Below are positions 1 to 5,339 of a DNA stretch of 8,570 bases, piece after piece (the stretch's first letter is position 1; each line of letters starts with the position of its first letter). The position numbers were made by a program, and so were the translations under genes. The notes beneath the pieces were generated by a model, which was given only the letters and a program-made list of their open reading frames with translations, was not told the origin of the DNA and made no database searches. The DNA is from Campylobacter concisus (GTDB taxonomy: Bacteria; Campylobacterota; Campylobacteria; Campylobacterales; Campylobacteraceae), in assembly GCA_018375265.1 (NCBI GenBank), contig JAHADO010000045.1, positions 1 through 8,570 on the forward strand, read 5' to 3'.

Positions 1-168
1 AATGAAAAAAAATTTGTGACATTTTTGGGTTATTTTATCAACTACTATGCTATTTTGATGAACAAAAACTTAAAATTTTAAAATTTATATAGATAAATAT
101 AAAAATTTTCACACATTTATAAAAAATTTACACATTATTAACCCCTAAACTTAGGCTTTTCTTAAGGG

Positions 169-188
169 TATTGTACCAAAGTACAATA
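169..188. promoter_or_regulatory. Palindromic operator upstream of gene A
   Basis: TATTGTACCAAAGTACAATA is a perfect inverted repeat with 8-bp arms and a CAAA centre. The 16-bp core recurs exactly upstream of gene C and in a variant form upstream of gene B, each time at the same distance from a -10 box. This conservation in otherwise divergent spacers marks it as a binding site for a dimeric regulator. The protein is unknown. Confidence 0.75.
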
Positions 189-209
189 TAACTAAATTTT
201 TTTCTTAGC

Positions 210-215
210 TAAAAT
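210..215 (+). promoter_or_regulatory. -10 box of gene A promoter (TAAAAT)
   Basis: TAAAAT begins 31.5 bp after the centre of the palindrome (178.5), the same spacing as in genes B and C. A T-rich run (197-203) precedes it, as is common in Campylobacter sigma-70 promoters, and no -35 box is evident. Transcription would start near 222, giving a leader of about 33 bases. Confidence 0.6.
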
Positions 216-216
216 C

Positions 217-230
217 TTGATATAGATCAA
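217..230. promoter_or_regulatory. FNR-like palindrome near the gene A start site
   Basis: TTGATATAGATCAA matches the classical FNR consensus TTGAT-N4-ATCAA at every fixed position. It spans the inferred transcription start of gene A, a position expected to block rather than activate. No counterpart is seen at genes B or C. The match could be chance in AT-rich DNA. Confidence 0.35.
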
Positions 231-240
231 TAAAATCCAA

Positions 241-247
241 AGGGAGG
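241..247 (+). promoter_or_regulatory. Strong ribosome binding site of gene A
   Basis: AGGGAGG lies 7 bases before the ATG at 255 and is the strongest Shine-Dalgarno match in the window. It fixes the start of gene A. Confidence 0.8.
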
Positions 248-254
248 CACTAAG

Positions 255-2027
255 ATGCAAAAGTTAGGCGTTATCAAAAATATCCTAGGCGGTGAAATCG
301 TAGCTGTTGATAAAAGTGGCAACGAAAGAGTCTTGAAGGTGGGCGATAGCATTTTTGAAGGCGAAACGATAAAGGCTAATGGCTCTGCAAAAGCAGTGAT
401 CGCAGCAAACGACGGCAAAGAGGTCAGCTTGCAAAATGGCGAAAGTCTGAGCCTAGATAAAGAGGCAAATGCACTTAGTGACAACCCAGAGATAGCCTCT
501 ATCCAAAAAGCCTTACTAAACGGTGCAAACATCACAGACCTTGAAGAGACTGCAGCTGGTGGCAACCCAGCAGGTGGCAATGCTACTGGAGATGGTGTGA
601 GTTTGGGAGCTGCTAGCTTTGCTGAGGGCGGACACTACTCAAATATCAATGAAAACTATAGAAATTTAACCGACGCAAATAGAGCTTTTCAAACTCCAGA
701 AAACTCAATAGGCGGCTATAACGATGCAGGCACAGATGCGGATACGACAACTCCTATCTCACCAGCTACACCTGTCACGCCGAGTACCCCAGTAACGCCA
801 ACAACTCCGAGTACTCCAAGCACTCCTGGCGTCACCGTAACTCCAGGTACCCCTTCACCTGCCAATCCTCCAGTCATCACGCCTCGTCCTGGCGCAGTAG
901 AGATCACTACTAGCATCGATCCTGCTACTAGCGAGGTAAGAGAGAGCGGCGCAGGAGCAAACGGCGAGGGCGGACGCTATCTTGTTTATAAACTAGGTCT
1001 ATCAGGCACTCCGGTAAGCCCAAGTGGCGAGACCACAGATCTAGGTTTAAATTTCCTCGGTGGCACTAGAGGAGAGGATTATTCAAACGTTGTTGAATAC
1101 TCGACTGACAATGGTGCGACATTTCATCCACTATCAGGCTACACGATAACTGGTGTAAATATAGAAGATATCTCAAAAGTGCAAGTAAGGATAAAGGTGC
1201 TTGATGATAACGGCCAAGACACCACAAAAGGTCCTTTACATCACAACCAAAACGAAGGTGACAATACTGGCCCTCAAATCATGACTATCGACAACGTACA
1301 AAAAACTGATATGGTTGATAATTTTGCTGTATTTAAAGAGGGTGTAAAACTAAGTGTCACACCAAGCAGTAGTTATCTGCTACCAACAACTAATGCAAAT
1401 ATGGCTGAAGGCAAAATAATAGATAATGACGACAACATCGAGCTAAATAAAGATATCAAAGGCAATATCGCAAACCATACAAATTTAAATACAAATGATG
1501 GTGATGATACGGTTAGCATAAAAGCAAATTTAGAGAATTTACACTTAAATACCGGCTCTGGTAACGACGTGGTAAATTTTGATAAAGAGGTTACTATTAG
1601 CGGCACAGCAAATAGTGGCTCAAATGCTAATAGTACAAGCATAGATCTTTATAGTGGCGATGATGTGGTAAATATCAATGCTGATCTTAGTATATTTAAG
1701 GCTGAGATCAAACTTGGCGCGTATACTCCTAGCTCAAGCAATAGCGCTCGCGACGAAGCAGGAAATAACACTTTAAATATCAATGCAAATATCCTTGGCA
1801 AAGAAACATTTAAAGTTATAGACCCTAGTATCCACAACAGCTGGTACAATGATAACCGCATCCACACAGGTGACGGCGATGATGTGGTAAATGTAAAAGA
1901 TGGTGTGAGGATAGAAAGAGTAAATATCCAGATGGATACTGGTAGTAATACTTTTAAAGCAAACAATGTAACCATGACAGATGCTTGGGTAGATCTAGCG
2001 ATAGATACTCTGAGGCAAGAGATGTAA
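255..2027 (+). CDS. N-terminal part of gene A: retention module, linker, first repeats
   Basis: This 590-residue piece starts at an ATG preceded by a strong ribosome binding site (AGGGAGG, 241-247). There is no signal peptide, as expected for type I secretion. Residues 1-75 are the retention module, which resembles those of genes B and C (GVIKNILGGEIVAVDKSG, then RVLKVGD.IFEGE.I, then ANDGKEVSL). The TAAG motif is at residues 99-102. A conserved block follows (GGHYSN, YRNL, NRAFQTPENSIGGYND; about 125-157). Residues 165-213 are a Thr/Pro-rich linker. A domain of about 220-380 follows that I do not recognise. From residue 410 on there are repeats of the type GDGDD(T/V)V.(I/V) (DGDDTV, GSGNDVV, GDGDDVV), suggesting a calcium-binding or beta-helical stalk. 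The last 11 or so codons are probably out-of-frame residues. Without the second part the product lacks its secretion tail and should not be exported. Confidence 0.85.
   Translation: MQKLGVIKNILGGEIVAVDKSGNERVLKVGDSIFEGETIKANGSAKAVIAANDGKEVSLQNGESLSLDKEANALSDNPEIASIQKALLNGANITDLEETAAGGNPAGGNATGDGVSLGAASFAEGGHYSNINENYRNLTDANRAFQTPENSIGGYNDAGTDADTTTPISPATPVTPSTPVTPTTPSTPSTPGVTVTPGTPSPANPPVITPRPGAVEITTSIDPATSEVRESGAGANGEGGRYLVYKLGLSGTPVSPSGETTDLGLNFLGGTRGEDYSNVVEYSTDNGATFHPLSGYTITGVNIEDISKVQVRIKVLDDNGQDTTKGPLHHNQNEGDNTGPQIMTIDNVQKTDMVDNFAVFKEGVKLSVTPSSSYLLPTTNANMAEGKIIDNDDNIELNKDIKGNIANHTNLNTNDGDDTVSIKANLENLHLNTGSGNDVVNFDKEVTISGTANSGSNANSTSIDLYSGDDVVNINADLSIFKAEIKLGAYTPSSSNSARDEAGNNTLNINANILGKETFKVIDPSIHNSWYNDNRIHTGDGDDVVNVKDGVRIERVNIQMDTGSNTFKANNVTMTDAWVDLAIDTLRQEM
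549..560 (+). other. LapG-type cleavage motif (TAAG) in gene A
   Basis: These codons read Thr-Ala-Ala-Gly (residues 99-102) right after the retention module. In Pseudomonas fluorescens LapA, the periplasmic protease LapG cuts between the two alanines of such a motif to release the adhesin. Cleavage here is an inference from that family. Confidence 0.65.
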
Positions 2028-3172
2028 ATACTATGGAGATATCAAACTCTACGCTAACAAATGTAAATTTAAATAGAGAGTCACAAGATGCAGTGCTAGG
2101 ATATCAAAGTCTAAAACTAGATAATAACAAAGGCGAGAGCGTTACAGCTTATGCAAAAGACCTACTTGAAGTAAAAGGCAATAATGATGGCAATAGTCAC
2201 TATGAAACTGGATCATTTAGCTCAGCTCACGTTATAGCAGATGGTATAAGTATAGGTCAAGCAGGCTTTAGCAATAAAACAGGTGTTGATTTTACAGCTG
2301 ATATATCAAATTTAACAGCTAAAACTCGTGTGTGGGTAGGTAGCTATGGTGAAAGTAATGATACGATAAATTTTAAAGGTAACAACATCTTAAATAACCT
2401 TGAGGATTCAAGTAGTGCTGATATAGATACAAGAGGTGGCAACGATACTATAAATTTTGAAGGCAAAAACGTAGCTGGCGCCATCAATATAAATACTGAC
2501 GCTGGCAATGACACCATAAATATCGGCGGCGAAACTAAATTTGGCGGAACACATGAAAAATATGTATTTAAAAGCGTTCAGTTTTCTAGTATAAGAATGG
2601 GCGATGGCGACGATACGATAAATATCGACAAAGGCGCTGAGCTAAAAAGCACTACCATAAGAATGGGCGATGGCGACGACGTTGTAAATTTAAATGGTAG
2701 TTTAAAACATGCTGGTGGTACATACTGGGATGGCTCAAGTACTATTGATCTAGGTAGTGGCAACGATATCATACATATCGGCAAGGACGCAGAGATAAAT
2801 GCAGATGGCATGACTAGTGCTGGTGGTGAGTATAAAAAAGAGCATGGCGGCATAGTTATCCAAGGTGGAGCAGGTACTGATACGCTAGATATTGCTGGAA
2901 ATATCGACTTTAGCAAGGTAGCTGGCTTTGAAAAGGTTAGTCTTGGCGGAAGCGCAAACAACGTAACACTAAATTTAACACTAGATGACGTGCTAAATAT
3001 CACTCGTGGAAACCTTAATAACACCCTTAGGATAGATGGCGAGGCGGGTGATCAAGTAGATATGTCAGCCTTTAGCAAAGGTGGGGTAAATTCTGAAGGA
3101 TATACAGAGTACTCAGCTACGTCTAATGGTACGACATTTACCATCGAAATAAAAGACGAAATAGTTTCCTAA
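1985..3172 (+). CDS. C-terminal part of gene A: GD-rich repeats and type I secretion tail
   Basis: This frame overlaps the end of the previous piece. It can formally be opened at a TTG (1985) or an ATG (2033), but neither has a convincing ribosome binding site, so independent translation is unlikely. Repeats of the RTX/hemolysin type recur through residues 120-265, for example GGNDTINFEG, AGNDTINIGG, MGDGDDTINI, MGDGDDVVNL and LGSGNDIIHI. A C-terminal module follows (GGAGTDTLDI, GFEKVSLGG, LTLDDVLNIT, LRIDGEAGD) and then the tail TFTIEIKDEIVS. The order matches the end of gene B (GGEGTDTLIM, NFEEIQLG, KADNVFSITD, LKISGDNKD, TIYIDVDNDINK) and is typical of large type I-secreted adhesins. A terminator-like hairpin follows the stop codon. 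Confidence 0.8.
   Translation: MGRSSDRYSEARDVNTMEISNSTLTNVNLNRESQDAVLGYQSLKLDNNKGESVTAYAKDLLEVKGNNDGNSHYETGSFSSAHVIADGISIGQAGFSNKTGVDFTADISNLTAKTRVWVGSYGESNDTINFKGNNILNNLEDSSSADIDTRGGNDTINFEGKNVAGAININTDAGNDTINIGGETKFGGTHEKYVFKSVQFSSIRMGDGDDTINIDKGAELKSTTIRMGDGDDVVNLNGSLKHAGGTYWDGSSTIDLGSGNDIIHIGKDAEINADGMTSAGGEYKKEHGGIVIQGGAGTDTLDIAGNIDFSKVAGFEKVSLGGSANNVTLNLTLDDVLNITRGNLNNTLRIDGEAGDQVDMSAFSKGGVNSEGYTEYSATSNGTTFTIEIKDEIVS
2591..2679 (+). repeat. Tandem 66-bp unit in the repeat region of gene A
   Basis: An identical 23-base string starting ATAAGAATGGGCGATGG occurs at 2591-2613 and at 2657-2679, a period of 66 bp or 22 residues. Both copies encode IRMGDGDD. It is a local duplication inside the GDGDD repeat array and a possible site of repeat-number change. 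Confidence 0.8.
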
Positions 3173-3182
3173 TCAAATTTCA

Positions 3183-3207
3183 TGCCCTAGTCTAAAAAAC
3201 TAGGGCA
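3183..3207 (+). terminator. Hairpin after gene A
   Basis: TGCCCTAG (3183-3190) pairs perfectly with CTAGGGCA (3200-3207) around a 9-base loop, 11 bases after the stop. Only a short, mixed T-run follows, so it is a weaker intrinsic terminator than the hairpins after genes B and C. Confidence 0.65.
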
Positions 3208-3230
3208 AATTCTTACAAAATTTCAAAATT

Positions 3231-3246
3231 TAGTACCATAGTACAA
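3231..3246. promoter_or_regulatory. Palindromic operator upstream of gene B
   Basis: TAGTACCATAGTACAA keeps the GTAC-N4-GTAC core of the sites at genes A and C, with one outer-arm change and one change in the spacer. Its centre (3238.5) lies 31.5 bp before the -10 box, as in the other two genes. Confidence 0.7.
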
Positions 3247-3269
3247 TTTACAAAGCTCTTTCAAGATAT

Positions 3270-3275
3270 TAAAAT
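3270..3275 (+). promoter_or_regulatory. -10 box of gene B promoter (TAAAAT)
   Basis: TAAAAT is at the conserved distance from the operator. The start of transcription would be near 3282, about 24 bases before the ATG. No -35 box is evident, consistent with dependence on an activator. Confidence 0.6.
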
Positions 3276-3305
3276 ACGTTCAAAATTTTTAGATAAGGAA
3301 ACAAC

Positions 3306-5339
3306 ATGGCAACAAGGATAGGCGTTATAAAAAGCATCTCACAAGGATCAAGCGTAATCGCAACTGCAAAGGATGGCACACAAAGAGTGTTAAAAGTAGG
3401 CGATGAAATTTTTCTTGGTGAGACTATACAGACAACTGATTTTGACTCAAAAGTAGTCATAACTGCAAACGATGGCAAAGATATCGCGATCATCGGAAAA
3501 GATACCCTAAATTTAGACAAGAGCGTAGCTCACAACGATAGCTTTGGCGACGATAGCGTAGCTGATGTAAGCGCTATCCAAAAAGCACTTCTTGATGGTG
3601 CAAACATCACTGATCTTGAAGAGACAGCAGCTGGTGGTAATGCAGCAGCTGGAGCTGGTGGAGATGGCGTAAGCTTAGGTGCTGCAAGCTTTGAAGAGGG
3701 CGGACACTACTCAAACATTACTGATGATTATAGAAACTTACCTGATTCAAATAGAGCTTTTCAAACTCCAGAAAACTCAATCGGTGGCTACAATGATGGC
3801 AATGACGCGGGCGATGCAACTCCTGTTGCCCCAGTCATATCTCCAATCAGTGTTGATATCAAAACTTTAACTGATGATCTTGGCACTATAACTGGTGATT
3901 ATAGCTTAGACGCGCCAAGCGTACCTCGCACAAATGACGCTACTCCAACCATAAGTGGCACAGTTGAGCCTACTGCTGTAAGAGCTGTTGTTAGCGTGCT
4001 TGATAAGAACGGACACGAAGTCTTTACAAAAACTCTAAATCCAAGCGATTATGCTGATGGTAAATTTAAATTCACAACTAATGAGTTAAGTGTAAATGGT
4101 AGCCATGATGGCGATTATAAAGTAGAGATAACAGCTACAGGAAGAGATGGCAAGACTGCAACTGATAGTGGTAGCTTTGTACTTGATACGCTTGCAAAAA
4201 TAACTATAAACGTTGAAACAGAGATGAGCCTTGTAAAAGAGTCTGAGATGAGTAGCGGACTAAAAGGAAATTTCTGGTTTAACCACATCTATGAGCCAGG
4301 CGTAAGCGGTACTGAGCTAAGACCTTATGCCTTTAAAAACTCTTCATACGCACACGATGGTATGAAACAAAATGACTTCATAGAATACTATACAAACAAT
4401 ACCAAGCCTTGGGCAAGTTTTAAAGCAAAAGAGCTAAATTTTCAACAAGGCGAAGGTGGCGATAGAGATAATTTAAAAACTGATCCAGGTGCAGTCTCAG
4501 GACTTGATGGTGCTCATAACAGCACATTTGTGCGCGGAGCAAGAGATCTTGACGGAAATTTAATAACTCCAAACAGTGAGTGGGTAGCTCCAAATTTTAA
4601 AGCACTTAAGTACTTCATTGATAACGCAAAAGGCAGCGATATAGATATCCTAAGAGATGCTCCTAATGGTAAAAACACAACAGCTGGTGCGATGGTAAAT
4701 TTAAAAGGTACTATGTATCTTGAGCCAGGGGATTATAAATTTGACGCAAAAGGCACTGATGATAGCGTGAGATTTAAGGTTGATGGCGTTACTATGGTTG
4801 ATTATGACACTATCCACTCAGAAAATAGAGCCACAGTTACAACTTTACACGTTGATAAAGCAGGTTACTACGACTTTGATATGACCTATGCAAACTACGT
4901 TTTTGAAGGCGTGTTAAAACTAACTGTTTCAAAAGATGGCGGACCTGAGAGCATACTTGGCTCAGAGGCAAGTGGCATAAAACTAAATTCAACCGACTTT
5001 GACAGCTATGTAGATACGGTAACAAGAAATGTCTATAAAGTAACTCAAAAGATCACAGGAACTGTTGATAATGTAGAAGATGGACAGATCGTAACTGTCA
5101 CATCAAGCACAGGCGAGAGCCATACAGCTAAAGTGGTAGATGGCAAATATGAAGTTGAGTTTAAAACAAGCGATCCAAAAGCGACATACACAGCTAAGGT
5201 TAGCGACCTTGTAGGCAACGAGGCGCAGGCATCATCAACTAAGCTAAATGTCGCTAACACAGACCTAATAGATGCGACCGATGATGATGCAAGCAGTGTA
5301 AGTGCGAATACAAATACAGGTATAAACGACGCAACTTAA
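3306..5339 (+). CDS. N-terminal part of gene B: retention module, Ig-like and PA14-like domains
   Basis: The ATG at 3306 has AAGGA at 3295-3299 and starts the retention module (RIGVIKSISQGSSVIATAKD, then QRVLKVGDEIFLGE; residues 1-75). TAAG is at residues 107-110, followed by the block shared with gene A (EGGHYSN, YRNL, NRAFQTPENSIGGYND). Residues 205-298 form an Ig-like domain of the bacterial adhesin kind (TPTISGTVEP, VLDKNGHEVFTK, DGDYKVEITATGRDG). Residues 318-543 look like a PA14 domain, with a typical second half (MYLEPGDYKFDAKGTDD, RFKVDGVTMVDYD, AGYYDFDMTYAN). Residues 576-655 are another Ig-like unit (ITGTVDNVEDGQIVTVTS, YTAKVSDLVGNEA). There is no signal peptide. As a 677-residue product it lacks the C-terminal export signal and should stay in the cytoplasm. 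Confidence 0.85.
   Translation: MATRIGVIKSISQGSSVIATAKDGTQRVLKVGDEIFLGETIQTTDFDSKVVITANDGKDIAIIGKDTLNLDKSVAHNDSFGDDSVADVSAIQKALLDGANITDLEETAAGGNAAAGAGGDGVSLGAASFEEGGHYSNITDDYRNLPDSNRAFQTPENSIGGYNDGNDAGDATPVAPVISPISVDIKTLTDDLGTITGDYSLDAPSVPRTNDATPTISGTVEPTAVRAVVSVLDKNGHEVFTKTLNPSDYADGKFKFTTNELSVNGSHDGDYKVEITATGRDGKTATDSGSFVLDTLAKITINVETEMSLVKESEMSSGLKGNFWFNHIYEPGVSGTELRPYAFKNSSYAHDGMKQNDFIEYYTNNTKPWASFKAKELNFQQGEGGDRDNLKTDPGAVSGLDGAHNSTFVRGARDLDGNLITPNSEWVAPNFKALKYFIDNAKGSDIDILRDAPNGKNTTAGAMVNLKGTMYLEPGDYKFDAKGTDDSVRFKVDGVTMVDYDTIHSENRATVTTLHVDKAGYYDFDMTYANYVFEGVLKLTVSKDGGPESILGSEASGIKLNSTDFDSYVDTVTRNVYKVTQKITGTVDNVEDGQIVTVTSSTGESHTAKVVDGKYEVEFKTSDPKATYTAKVSDLVGNEAQASSTKLNVANTDLIDATDDDASSVSANTNTGINDAT
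3624..3635 (+). other. LapG-type cleavage motif (TAAG) in gene B
   Basis: These codons read Thr-Ala-Ala-Gly at residues 107-110, in the same context as in gene A (ANITDLEETAAGGN). The alanines are residues 108 and 109. Cleavage by a LapG-like protease is inferred from the family. Confidence 0.65.
4257..4934 (+). other. PA14-like domain region of gene B
   Basis: Codons 318-543 begin LKGNFWFNHIYEPG and include GTMYLEPGDYKFDAKGTDD, VRFKVDGVTMVDYD and AGYYDFDMTYANYVFEGVLKL, the pattern of PA14 beta-sandwich domains. In other type I-secreted adhesins such domains bind sugars. The first half carries a long insert-like stretch, and the ligand here is unknown. Confidence 0.7.

Larger units (their letters stand above)
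1..254. other. AT-rich upstream region without a supportable gene
   Basis: I see no coding region in this stretch on either strand. Its left 140 bases are dense A/T runs (for example TTAAAATTTTAAAATTTATA at 70-89) that might act as an upstream promoter element or bent DNA. The right part holds the gene A operator, -10 box, FNR-like palindrome and ribosome binding site. Confidence 0.6.
255..3172 (+). pseudogene. Gene A: type I-secreted RTX-like adhesin with retention module, frameshifted
   Basis: This is one ancestral gene now read in two frames. If one base is added, the locus gives a 972-residue protein: retention module, LapG-type cleavage motif, Thr/Pro linker, long repeat region, C-terminal secretion tail. 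The frame used from 255 runs to a TAA at 2025-2027. The continuing homologous sequence is in the -1 frame, which is open from 1958 to 3172, so the shift lies between 1958 and 2027. Adding a G to the GGG at 1987-1989 gives a smooth join, ...TDAWGRSSDRYSEARD.... The halves belong together because the first has the N-terminal anchor and the second has the secretion end, as in gene B. The lesion could be a real mutation, phase variation or a sequencing error. By family knowledge the product would be exported without a signal peptide through an ABC/MFP/TolC channel and held at the cell surface. Confidence 0.8.

Noticed and set aside
1..140. Possible end of an upstream gene at the left edge
   Set aside because: No frame on either strand gives a recognisable protein, and the stretch is dominated by A/T runs and stop codons.
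144..155. CCTAAACTTAGG inverted repeat upstream of gene A
   Set aside because: Arms are only 5 bp with a 2-base gap, there is no T-run, and it does not recur at genes B or C.
227..580. Antisense open frame opposite the gene A retention module, and similar antisense frames across the window
   Set aside because: They mirror the codon pattern of the + strand adhesins, have no ribosome binding sites, and encode low-complexity Ser/Leu/Phe-rich sequence.
766..850. Repetitive Thr/Pro codons in gene A as a possible CRISPR or satellite array
   Set aside because: The repeats are irregular, stay in frame and encode a Thr/Pro linker typical of surface proteins.
1958..2027. Programmed -1 ribosomal frameshift in gene A
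   Set aside because: No X-XXY-YYZ slippery heptamer, and no stem-loop that I could see just after. A single-base lesion is simpler.
3679..3870. Short + strand frame within gene B
   Set aside because: It is a shadow in another frame inside the strongly conserved retention-module region, with no independent support.
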